Source: Streptomyces sp. NBC_00376 (lineage in GTDB: Bacteria > Actinomycetota > Actinomycetes > Streptomycetales > Streptomycetaceae). Taken from it: a stretch of DNA of 64,000 nt. Of the stretch, positions 18,029-26,549 are shown in pieces. Location: positions 8,742,001-8,806,000 of the forward strand of contig NZ_CP107960.1 of NCBI RefSeq assembly GCF_036077095.1. The letters run 5' to 3'. Position 1 is the first letter of the stretch. Every line of letters begins with the position of its first letter. Both the position numbers and the translations under genes were made by a program. The notes under the pieces are model-generated. The model searched no databases, was not told the origin of the DNA, and was given only the letters and a program-made list of their open reading frames with translations.

Positions 18029-21000
18029 TTACTTCCGCACGCTGACCGCGCGGATGATCTCCTGCTTGACCGAGCCGCCCCTGTTGTCGGCGGCCGAGGC
18101 CCGCACGGAGATGTACCGCGCGTCGTTCGGCACCCGCACGGAGCCGGTCCAGGCGGCGGACTTGCCGCGTACGCCGTCGAGTTCGACGGATGTCCACGTC
18201 GCGCCGTCGTCGAAGGAGACCTCCAGCGTGGAGTCGGTGATCTTCCCGGTGTCCGTCGCGCCCTTTATGTACTCGGAGAAGATCCCGAGATCCAGTCGCT
18301 TTCCAGCCCGCACGTCACCCTGCAGGTCGGTGTCGACGTCGAACCCGAGGTTGAGCACCGGCAGATATGTCCACCGGTCGGCCGGCGTGGCGGACGACTT
18401 GAAGGTCCATTCGGAGTGGCCCTTCGTGGAGAGCCGCCAGACGTCCGGGTCCATCGTGGTGTCGGTGACGACCTTGAAGTCCTGCTCGGTCGGCTTGACG
18501 CGCCAGGCGTGCACCCCCGAGCTTTGCTTCCGGTCGACCTGCACCCCGTCCACGTACACTTCGGTGAACTGGGTCAGCGACTTCTGGTTGAACACTTCGC
18601 CGAAGCCGGTGTGGTCCGGTCCAGAGTCGCCCCAGCCCGGCGTGTTGAACTCCAGGTCGTTGCCGGCGCGGCGCTGGCCCCAGCCGAGACCGGTACCCAG
18701 CCACGGGTGCCAGACCGGCTTGAACCAGTCGGTCCCGGAGCGGGTGCCGCCGCGGTAGTGCACGATTCCGCTGCGCTCCTCGAGGGCGCCCGGGCCGCTG
18801 GACATGGACTCGTGCCAGCCCTGGTCGGGGCCGGCGCTGATGTAGTCGGTGCGCTCCGCGGGGAACTTGATCTTCTCCTGGAAGCCGATGCCGTAGGGAA
18901 AGCTGTCGGTGATCGAGTAGCGGAACTCGCCTCCGTCGGCGGGCTTCGGCGCGTGGTACTTGTTGTTGACCACGGCCAGTTCGCTCTTGCCCGGCCGGTA
19001 CGTCAGATCAGCGGGGATCGCCCCCGGGTATCCCTTGCTGAGGTCGTAGACATAAGGCGTGAACTCGGTGCCGGTCAGTTCCACGCCCCGGCCGAGCCGA
19101 GCGGCCTCAATCAGGCGCGCCCCGTCCTGCGCGTTCACCGTCGCGCTGTACAGGGGACGAGTCTCCCCTTCGGCCCCGCTGAAGTTGGCCATCAGCCGTC
19201 CGGGAGCCTCGTCGGTGACGAACAGGGCCTTGGCGCCCGCATCCCGTGCGTTCTGGGCCAGCTCGGTGGTCGTGATCGCGTCGGTGCGACGCACGACGAC
19301 CGCTTTGCCCGCCACGTCCTTGCCGGTGTAGTCGGCGGCGGATCCGGCGCCCGCGTCCACCAGGGACATCCGCTTACGCCCGGTGAACATGTCCGATCCG
19401 TACTGGACGGTCGTCTCGCCGAGCCGCTTGCCGCCTGCTTCGACATCGAGTTGCGGCTTGCCGAGCCGCCAGACGGTCCGGTACTCGAAGGTGCCCGTGG
19501 CGGGCTTGCGGGTCGGCGCGGCGAAGATGCTGTCGTACTTCGGCGGGACCTGCACGGCAGGCGTGAAGGAATCGCCGTTCGCGGACCGGTTGAACTTCAT
19601 AAACAGCTGACGGGTCTGGGTCCGCTGGTCCACCTCGGCCCGGATCTCCCGCAACTTCGTCCCGTCGAGGGTGACTTCGCGGTCACGATCCATGGTGACC
19701 TCGGGCTCGGTGAGCAGACCGAGGCCGAGCGAGTCCTTGCCCTTGCTGCCACGCACGTCGAGGAAGCTGCACAGGGTGTATATGCCGGGCTGCAGACGCA
19801 GCTTGAGCGTGCCGGATTCGCCGACCGTGGCAGGGAAGGGGTCTGTGTCCTTGGCCAGCTGCTTTACGGTCAGGTTTGCGGCGGACGCCGCGCCGTCGCG
19901 GTCCTTGACGTGGACGGTGAGGGTGTAGCGCTCCTCCTCCTTGGTCAGGCCGAAGGCCGTGTGTGCCACCACGGTGTCGCCGTCCTTGGCGATGATCCTG
20001 CCGGAGGTGGCGCCGACGGGTGCGGCGGTGCCGTCACCGGTGACCGTGGTCTGCGCGGTGCCGTGTGCGGGCACGGTGAGGGTGGAGTCGGTGAGGGTGA
20101 CCACGCCGGCGGGAGCGCCCTCGGCGGTCAGCGCCAGGGTGACCGGCCGGTCGGAGGCGTTGGTGTAGGTCAGCGTCTTGGTGACCGGCTTGTTCGCCTC
20201 GTAGGGCCAGCTGGTGAAGCCGAGGTCGGCGCTGCCGGTCGCGGTGATCTGCGCGGCGATCGCGGACGGGACGTCTACGCGGCCCGCACCCACCTCGTAC
20301 GACGTGCCGCTGATCTGCTTGGACGTGCTCATCAGCGCGTCCTTGAGCTGCTGTCCGCTCCAGTCGGGGTGCTTCTCGGCGAGCAGCGCCGCCACACCCG
20401 CGACGTGCGGGGTGGCCATGGACGTGCCGCTCATCGATGTGTACAGGCCGTTGCCGCTCACGAGCTGCGAACGGGCCGCGAGGATGTTCACGCCCGGCGC
20501 GGACAGGTCGGGCTTCAGCGCGTTGTCGCCGAGGCGCGGGCCCTGGCTGGAGAAGTACGCAAGCTTGTCGGCGGAGTCGACCGCGCCGATCGTCAACGCG
20601 GAGTCGGCTGCGCCGGGGGAGCCGATGCTGCCGGGGTAGCCGGCGTTGCCGGCCGCGATCACGAACAGGGCGCCCGTGTCCTTGGAGAGGGTGTTCACCG
20701 CCTGGGCCATTGGGTCGGTGCCGTCGCTGCCCTCCGACGATCCGAGGCTCATGGAGACGATCTTGGCGTGGACGTCCTTGGCCGCCCACTCCATACCGGC
20801 GATGATCTGCGACTCGCTGCCGGACCCCTGGTTGTTGAGAACCTTGCCGACGGCGAGCGTGGCGCCGGGCGCGACGCCCTTCTCCTTGCCGTCGGACGCG
20901 GCACCGCTGCCACCGACGGTGGAGGAGACATGCGTGCCGTGACCGTGCCGGTCGGCGACCTCCTGACCGTCGATGAAGCTCTTGGTCTCGCTCACCCGGT

Positions 21001-21763
21001 CCTTGAGATCGGGGTGGGTCAGGTCCACACCCGTGTCGAGGACGGCGACCTTGACACCCTTGCCGGTCAGCCCGGCCTCCCAGGCCGCGGGGGTGCCGAT
21101 CTGGGCGTTGCTGGCCTCCATCGCGGCGTCGACGCGTGCGTCCAGCCAGATCTTTGCGACGCCTCCCGAAAAGCGTGCGCTGCCTGAAGTCGCGCCGCGT
21201 GCCCCGGAGGTGACGTCCGACGCGACCGTGCGCCAGAACTCCCCGGACTTCGACGCCTCCAGGGCCGCACCGCCTATGCTCGGCAGCCCACGGACCTGGC
21301 GGGCTCCGTGGGGCGTCGCGCTCCGGGCGTTCTTCGTGTACGTCACGATGAGCGGGAGTCCGTCGGACGACGGGTCACCGAGCCCCTGCTCGATCAGAGC
21401 GGTGACGTCGAAGAGTTCGGCGTCGAGGACGCCCGCCTGGAGGTAGGGCCGGGTTTCGTCGGGTATGACGGTGATCCGGCCGTTGGATATCTCGCTGCGA
21501 ACCGCTCCGGTCGCGCCCTTGGGACGCTCCACGGAGACCGACTTCCGGCCCGCGCCGAGGTCGGTCACGGTCACCTGGTCACCGGTGATCAGGGTGACGG
21601 TTCGCGCGGTGCTGGGTGCGTGCACGGGTGATGTGGCACGGTCGGTGCCCGCCCCCGCTGTCCCCAACGCCCCGGCTGCGACGGCCTGCCCTGCCGGCAG
21701 CAGTACGAGCGACAGCCCCGCTGCCAGCAGCCGGGACCTCCGCCTCGCGGATAATCTGGTCAT
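18029..21763 (-). CDS. Secreted S8 (subtilisin-like) serine protease, large multidomain
   Basis: 1,244 residues from ATG 21763, with a strong GGAGGAGAG site upstream. Signal peptide about 1-31 (Arg-rich start, AVAAG cleavage region). Propeptide to about 230. Catalytic domain with Asp243 (VAVLDTGVD), His275 (HGHGTHV), oxyanion Asn373 (AAGNAG) and Ser448 (SGTSMATPHVAG). A long C-terminal part follows, with beta-rich segments, a PA-like region about 800-860 (ALFVTDEA) and a discoidin/jelly-roll-like end. Streptomyces S1A/S8 'SSP'-type proteases of this size degrade extracellular protein. It stands alone with its own terminator. The long antisense frames over it are not genes. Confidence 0.93.
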   Translation of the reverse strand: MTRLSARRRSRLLAAGLSLVLLPAGQAVAAGALGTAGAGTDRATSPVHAPSTARTVTLITGDQVTVTDLGAGRKSVSVERPKGATGAVRSEISNGRITVIPDETRPYLQAGVLDAELFDVTALIEQGLGDPSSDGLPLIVTYTKNARSATPHGARQVRGLPSIGGAALEASKSGEFWRTVASDVTSGARGATSGSARFSGGVAKIWLDARVDAAMEASNAQIGTPAAWEAGLTGKGVKVAVLDTGVDLTHPDLKDRVSETKSFIDGQEVADRHGHGTHVSSTVGGSGAASDGKEKGVAPGATLAVGKVLNNQGSGSESQIIAGMEWAAKDVHAKIVSMSLGSSEGSDGTDPMAQAVNTLSKDTGALFVIAAGNAGYPGSIGSPGAADSALTIGAVDSADKLAYFSSQGPRLGDNALKPDLSAPGVNILAARSQLVSGNGLYTSMSGTSMATPHVAGVAALLAEKHPDWSGQQLKDALMSTSKQISGTSYEVGAGRVDVPSAIAAQITATGSADLGFTSWPYEANKPVTKTLTYTNASDRPVTLALTAEGAPAGVVTLTDSTLTVPAHGTAQTTVTGDGTAAPVGATSGRIIAKDGDTVVAHTAFGLTKEEERYTLTVHVKDRDGAASAANLTVKQLAKDTDPFPATVGESGTLKLRLQPGIYTLCSFLDVRGSKGKDSLGLGLLTEPEVTMDRDREVTLDGTKLREIRAEVDQRTQTRQLFMKFNRSANGDSFTPAVQVPPKYDSIFAAPTRKPATGTFEYRTVWRLGKPQLDVEAGGKRLGETTVQYGSDMFTGRKRMSLVDAGAGSAADYTGKDVAGKAVVVRRTDAITTTELAQNARDAGAKALFVTDEAPGRLMANFSGAEGETRPLYSATVNAQDGARLIEAARLGRGVELTGTEFTPYVYDLSKGYPGAIPADLTYRPGKSELAVVNNKYHAPKPADGGEFRYSITDSFPYGIGFQEKIKFPAERTDYISAGPDQGWHESMSSGPGALEERSGIVHYRGGTRSGTDWFKPVWHPWLGTGLGWGQRRAGNDLEFNTPGWGDSGPDHTGFGEVFNQKSLTQFTEVYVDGVQVDRKQSSGVHAWRVKPTEQDFKVVTDTTMDPDVWRLSTKGHSEWTFKSSATPADRWTYLPVLNLGFDVDTDLQGDVRAGKRLDLGIFSEYIKGATDTGKITDSTLEVSFDDGATWTSVELDGVRGKSAAWTGSVRVPNDARYISVRASAADNRGGSVKQEIIRAVSVRK

Positions 21764-21920
21764 GGATGACTCTCCTCCACGCACCCGGTGAATGGGTGGT
21801 TCCAGGTGCTGCGAAGAGTTTTCGCGGCGGCAACCCGCGTGTCGACCGTTCTGCCTGGCGGATATCCGCCTTGACGGAGACCCGTCAATTACGGCCGCGG
21901 AGCGCGGAATCGCCCTTAGA

Positions 21921-23393
21921 GGCAATACCGGTGACTTTGTTGGTGGTGGGTCGTTGGGTGTGGTGTGCCAAGGCCTGGACAGGTGAAGTCGTCGGGTGAG
22001 CGGTTGTCGGACCGGATCGCTCTGGGTGTGCTGACGCGGGTGTTTCCGCCCGAGTTGGTGGATGAGGTGGTTGTTGGGTGTGGGCGTCTGGAACAGCGGT
22101 CGCGGCTGTTGCCGGCCCGGGTGGTGGTCTATTTCGTGCTCGCGATGTGTCTGTTCTCCGGGCAGGGCTATGAGGAGGTGGCCCGACTGCTGACGCAGGG
22201 GCTGGAGCGGGTGCGGCGGTGGGAGAAACCGTGGCAGGTGCCCACGACAGCGGCGATCGGCCGGGCCCGCCGGCGATTGGGGCCGGAGCCGTTGAAGGTG
22301 CTGTTCGCGCGAGTGTGCCGGCCGGTGGCCGCCCCGGACACTGCTGGTGCCTGGTATCGGCAGTGGCGTCTGGTTGCGGTGGACGGCACGGTCTTCGATG
22401 TGCCGGACACCGGGGCGAGCAGCGATTTCTTCGGCCGGCCCGGCTCGGGCCGGGGACAGCAGCGCAGTGCCTACCCGCAGGTGAGGGTCGCTGCGCTGGT
22501 GGAGTGCGGGACACACGCGGTGTTCGCCGCGGCGACCGGCCCGCTGTCGGTTCATGAACAGCAGTTGATTCCCGGCCTGCTGGGCCGGCTCGAGCCGGGA
22601 ATGCTGCTGATGGCCGACCGCGGCATCACCGGCTTCGAGCTGTGGCGGGCCGCCTCGGACACGGGCGCGGACCTGTTGTGGCGCGTCCGGAAGAACATCG
22701 TGCTCCCGGTCCTCGAAGCCTTCGACGACGGCTCCTACCTGTCCGAGATCGTTGCGGCAGGCGACCGCAAGCACCGGGACCCGGTCCGGGTCCGCGTCAT
22801 CGAGTACACCCTCGGCCGCGAGGACGACGACACGGTCTACCGGCTGATCACGACCATCTGCAACCCGCAGGAGGCCCCTGCGGCCGACCTGGCGGGCCTC
22901 TACCATCAACGCTGGGAGATCGAGAACACCCTGGACGAGATCAAGACCCATCAGGGCGGACACCGCCTCGTCCTCCGCTCCCAGTACCCCGATGGCGTCG
23001 AGCAGGAAATCTACGGTTTCCTTCTTGTCCACCACGCACTCCGGGACGTCATGCACCACACCGCTCACCAGGCCGGCCTCGACCCCGACAGACTGTCCTT
23101 CACCCGCACCCTTCGCATCGCTCGCCGCCACGTCACCGACCAGGCGGCACTTTCCCCCCTCACGACTCAGTCGAGCCCTGACCCACACCATCCGTGAGCT
23201 GCTGGAACGACTCCTGCCACCCCGCAGGCAACGCTCCAACCCCCGTGTCATCAAACGCAAGATGGCCAACTGGCACCTCAAACACACCCACCACCGCAAC
23301 CCACCCCGACCACCCGCAGCAGCAATCACACTCATCCCGCCCACCAAACCCGCCAGCAGACGCCAGAAGAGCACCTAAATCACCGGTATTGGG
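21921..23393 (+). mobile_element. IS4-family insertion sequence
   Basis: Ends are similar in inverse: GGCAATACCGGTGACTTTG on the left and the complement of GCCCAATACCGGTGATTTA on the right. It carries one transposase. Inserted about 160 bp upstream of the subtilase start, so it may have separated that gene from distal promoter elements. Boundaries good to a few bases. Confidence 0.78.
21965..23378 (+). pseudogene. IS4-family transposase, C-terminus frameshifted
   Basis: The main frame (21965-23197) has an N-terminal region of the IS4 type (VVVYFVLAMCLFSGQGYEEV) and the DDE core: VAVDGTVFDVPD, MLLMADRGITGF and LYHQRWEIENTLDEIKTHQ (the Y-(2)-R-(3)-E-(6)-K signature). After a run of six C's (about 23153-23158) the native C-terminus (LTHTIRELLERLLPPRRQR, then KMANWHLKHTHH) continues in another frame to 23378. 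One indel in the C-run explains it. Catalytic residues are unaffected. Confidence 0.8.
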
Positions 23394-23567
23394 CCTAGAC
23401 CTCGAGAGCAGTTCGGGTGGCTGGCGAGAGGCAGGCTACCCGGTTTGCGTACTCCGTGATCACTATTCGCCGACGATTCTGCGACGTACTCCGCGGAGTG
23501 CATGGCTTGGGTAACCCTTCGTGAGAGTGTGGCCAGATGATGCAGATACAGGAGCGGCGGCAGGTGC

Positions 23568-25385
23568 ATGAGTAGGGGCACTTCGCTTCAGCTGACACGC
23601 ACCCACCGGATACTCATCGGTCTCGTGGTCGCCGGAGCGGTGCTCATCGCCGCGATCGGGTTCGCGGGTTCGTACGCGGCGGTGCGCGAACTCGCCCTCC
23701 AGAAGGGCTTCGGGGACTTCTCGCTGGTCTTCCCGATCGGTATCGACGCGGGTATCTGTGTCCTGCTCGCCCTGGACCTGCTGCTGACCTGGCTGCGCAT
23801 CCCGTTCCCGCTGCTGCGCCAGACCGCCTGGCTGCTGACCGCCGCGACGATCGCCTTCAACGGAGCCGCGGCCTGGCCCGACCCGCTCGGCGTCGGCATG
23901 CACGCCGTCATCCCGGTGCTGTTCGTGGTCTCCGTCGAGGCCGCCCGCCACGCGGTGGGCCGGATCGCCGACATCACGGCCGACAAGCACATGGAGGGCG
24001 TCCGCCTCACCCGCTGGCTGCTCTCCCCCGTACCGACGTTCAAGCTGTGGCGCCGCATGAAGCTCTGGGAGCTGCGCAGTTACGAGCAGGTCATCAAGCT
24101 CGAACAGGACCGGCTGATCTACCAGGCCCGCCTCCAGGCCCGCTTCGGCCGCAACTGGCGCCGCAAGGCCCCCGTCGAGTCCCTGATGCCGCTGCGCCTG
24201 GCGAAGTACGGCGTCCCGCTGGGCGAGACCGCCCAGGCCGGCCTCGCCGCCGCGGGCATCGAACCCGCCCTGCTCCCCCTGGCCCCGGCCCAGGCCGTCC
24301 GGGCCCCGAAGCAGAGGCAGAGCCCCGCCGGTGAGACCTCTGCCGCGCAGAAGATGGAATCTACGCAGCTGCGTGCCGGAGAACCGCATCCGTCATTCCA
24401 GGTGCCTTCAGCAGCCGATGTACGGACGCAGCCCGAGCCAACACCGGACGATGCCAGGGCTGGCGGACGTCTCGCAGACGCCTACCGGGCCTGGATCGGC
24501 GCCTATGGTTCCGAGCCGACGAGTGCGCAGTTCGCACTCTGGCTCCAGGACCGGTACGGCATCGCCACAGCAGCCGGAGACCCGCTGTCCGACGAGCAGA
24601 TCCGGCCCCTGCTACAAGTGCTCAAGCAGCGCGGCGCGCCCGCACCCGACGGCGGGTCCGGGCCCGATGCTTCCCAGGACGCATCCGAAGAAGAGACATG
24701 GACCGACTACTTCTACAACGCCTGGCTCACGTACGCGGCTGAACGGGGCTCCTCGCCCGATGCTGCCGCCCTCGCCGAGTACGTGTACCAGCGCGACGGA
24801 ATCCTGGGCGCCACCGGGCAGCCCGTCACTGCAGACGAACTGCGCGACTACGTCGCTCTGTTCCAGGAGCGGGACCAGGGTGACCCCGAGGCCGTTCCGG
24901 CACCTGCGGCAGCAGGCCCGACCGCCGAGACGGTCCTCGACCATGAGAGTGAGGAGAGCCACGAAGAGGGCCCCCTCTCGAGCAGCCCCGACGACGACGC
25001 GGGGGAGCAGTCCGGTACGCCGCCTGGGCTTGCTGCCAGCTGGCAGGAGCAGACTCGGGCGACGGAACGGCACACGGTGCACGCGTCCGGTGAAGAGAGC
25101 GGTGGCCGCAGCATCGTTCAGGCTCGGGTTCCGAAGCCCCGCGACGAGGACGAGTCGGATGCTGGGGAGTCGGCCCCAGGCATCAGCGAGGGCGAGGTCG
25201 ACCAGGAGGACGGCTCCCATCTGACGGGCCCGGCACGGGTGGAATTCCACTACAGGCAGTTGCCGCCGCAGGAGCAGGAGCTTTCGGCGAAGGCCCTTGC
25301 TCCGGTCCTGGCAGAGCGCTGCGGATACCGGGAGGGCACGGTGCGGAAGTACCTCGGGCAGATCAAACGGGCCGCTGGCGTGTGA
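23568..25385 (+). CDS. DUF2637 (SpdB-like) membrane protein
   Basis: 605 residues. Four membrane helices in the first 130 residues (about 13-38, 47-72, 83-103, 112-128) form the DUF2637 domain seen in actinomycete plasmids and integrative elements next to transfer or replication genes. A basic helical linker follows, then two related repeats of about 55 residues (about 303-356 and 380-436, each with a YRAW/YNAW start and an L..Y.YGI / YQRDGI core). An acidic stretch leads to a C-terminal segment (about 555-605) ending RCGYREGTVRKYLGQIKRA, which looks like an HTH. A membrane-tethered DNA-binding protein would fit, with the adjacent repeat array as possible target. No TraB, Rep or Int gene is present here. 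Confidence 0.75.
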   Translation: MSRGTSLQLTRTHRILIGLVVAGAVLIAAIGFAGSYAAVRELALQKGFGDFSLVFPIGIDAGICVLLALDLLLTWLRIPFPLLRQTAWLLTAATIAFNGAAAWPDPLGVGMHAVIPVLFVVSVEAARHAVGRIADITADKHMEGVRLTRWLLSPVPTFKLWRRMKLWELRSYEQVIKLEQDRLIYQARLQARFGRNWRRKAPVESLMPLRLAKYGVPLGETAQAGLAAAGIEPALLPLAPAQAVRAPKQRQSPAGETSAAQKMESTQLRAGEPHPSFQVPSAADVRTQPEPTPDDARAGGRLADAYRAWIGAYGSEPTSAQFALWLQDRYGIATAAGDPLSDEQIRPLLQVLKQRGAPAPDGGSGPDASQDASEEETWTDYFYNAWLTYAAERGSSPDAAALAEYVYQRDGILGATGQPVTADELRDYVALFQERDQGDPEAVPAPAAAGPTAETVLDHESEESHEEGPLSSSPDDDAGEQSGTPPGLAASWQEQTRATERHTVHASGEESGGRSIVQARVPKPRDEDESDAGESAPGISEGEVDQEDGSHLTGPARVEFHYRQLPPQEQELSAKALAPVLAERCGYREGTVRKYLGQIKRAAGV

Positions 25386-25433
25386 CGTTCCACCGCTGTG
25401 GAATGTGGGCGAGCTACCCGGAGCGCTGCACAG

Positions 25434-25468
25434 GGGTGGGGTGGAATTCCAGGGATTCCACCCCACCC
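25434..25468 (+). terminator. Hairpin after the DUF2637 gene
   Basis: A perfect 14-bp stem (GGGTGGGGTGGAAT / ATTCCACCCCACCC) with a 7-nt loop, 48 bp beyond the stop codon. It may terminate transcription, but its arms are also two copies of the GTGGAAT repeat, so a binding-site role is equally possible. Confidence 0.6.
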
Positions 25469-26015
25469 TCTTCTACTGTCCCGAGCCCGCGTGCGTGCCC
25501 GGAAGCCGTTGCCTTCAGCTGCTGGGGCAGTGGGTGTCCGGCCGGGGAGTGCGGAGGTGAGGCCCTGCGCCGACTGCGCGGGTGGAATGCTGTGACCTGG
25601 GATTTTCAGTGTGGGTCACTGTTTGGTGTATACTTCGCTCGCGTTTTCCGCGCTGCTCGGCGCCGATTGTGTAGGTGGTGGGCAGTGCCGTTCGCGGGCC
25701 TGGCCGGCAGTGGGGTCCTGGTCGTTCCATGTGGGAGCGGCCGGGTGGAAAAGGAGAACCGCGCGACTGCGGCTGGGTGGAATTCTCCACGTTCCGCTGA
25801 TGGTCTTTCGGTCAGCGCGGCCGCCGGGCCGGCGGCCGGATTCCTCGCGGCGGCACTGCGCAGAGCTTCTGCCGGGCGACGGTCTGGGGGGATGGAACGC
25901 AACCTTGTCCCCGATTGCACTGTGTGACAGTTTGCCGTATCCGTCAGAGAGTTCGTGACTGGCTCCGCAGGGCGTCCCTGGCCGCTCGGGGTGGGTGCTC
26001 GTAGGAGTGGCCCCA

Positions 26016-26068
26016 GCAGAAGGCCCGGCCCCTTGAATTCGCCTGAGCGAGGGCCGGGCCGGTTCTGC
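26016..26068. terminator. Large GC-rich hairpin inside the repeat region
   Basis: Stem GGCCCGGCCC (26022-26031) / GGGCCGGGCC (26051-26060), extended outward by GCAGAA / TTCTGC with a two-base bulge. It looks like a bidirectional factor-independent terminator, yet no recognised gene ends beside it. Confidence 0.55.
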
Positions 26069-26549
26069 TCAGTCAGCGGCGACGGAATGACCAGCCCCAG
26101 AGAAGAGGCTGTCGCTTCCCGTCAGCCTGTGGTTCGAGGGCACGAGCCTGCGGAGGTCACGGTCGGCAGACGGCGCCGTTCCAGCTCCGCACACACGGTG
26201 GAACAGCACCGCGAGGAACAGGCCAGTGCCGTGCGCGCGGGTGGAATACGGCGCGCTCCACCACTCCGCCCGAGCCGTTCCACCCCGGGGAACGGACGTT
26301 TCCCGCGTCAGATCAGGCCGCAGCCTGCTATGCCCCGAACAGTGACCCACGCTGGAAAACCGCAGCTCACAGCATTCCAGCTTCGTGGAAAGCGCTGACA
26401 GACACAGACCGACCACCTGCACGATTCCACCCGGCGCGGCAGGGCGCAGAGCCCCGCTGCACGGGATCCAGGGATGCGCGCTGCTGCGCGCACCTGTGCG
26501 AGCGGCTGGGTGGAACGAGACCGCGCTCGCGCCGGATGTTCACGACTGC

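Larger units (their letters stand above)
25239..26526. repeat. Array of GTGGAA/TTCCAC repeats in non-coding DNA
   Basis: The hexamer GTGGAA or its complement occurs about 15 times in 1.3 kb, in both orientations, mostly as GGGTGGAAT. Examples: 25239 (palindrome GTGGAATTCCAC, inside the DUF2637 3' end), 25388, 25398, 25441, 25456, 25582, 25745, 25777, 26198, 26241, 26278, 26385, 26425 and 26520; variants (TTCCAG, TTCCAT) at 25725, 26179 and 26375. Random expectation on both strands is under one. The region 25386-26549 has no convincing gene. It could be an iteron-type origin, a partition or transfer site, or a regulator-binding array. The ISL3 insertion cuts it on the right. Confidence 0.75.

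Noticed and set aside
17789..21187. A 1,132-codon rightward frame
   Set aside because: It is antisense to the subtilase gene, has Val/Gly/Arg-rich composition typical of GC-rich shadows, and no domain.
23150..23160. Programmed slippage on the C6 run of the IS4 transposase
   Set aside because: The shift is in the +1 sense and no stimulatory element is visible; an indel in a homopolymer or a sequencing error is more likely.
18029..23374. One 1,781-codon leftward frame spanning the subtilase and the IS4 element
   Set aside because: Only 18029-21763 has protease features, a signal peptide and a ribosome site. The upstream part is antisense to the IS4 transposase.
25386..26549. CRISPR array or small genes in the repeat-rich region
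   Set aside because: The repeats are 6-9 bp, in both orientations and irregularly spaced, without uniform spacers or cas genes. Frames here lack start sites and family features.
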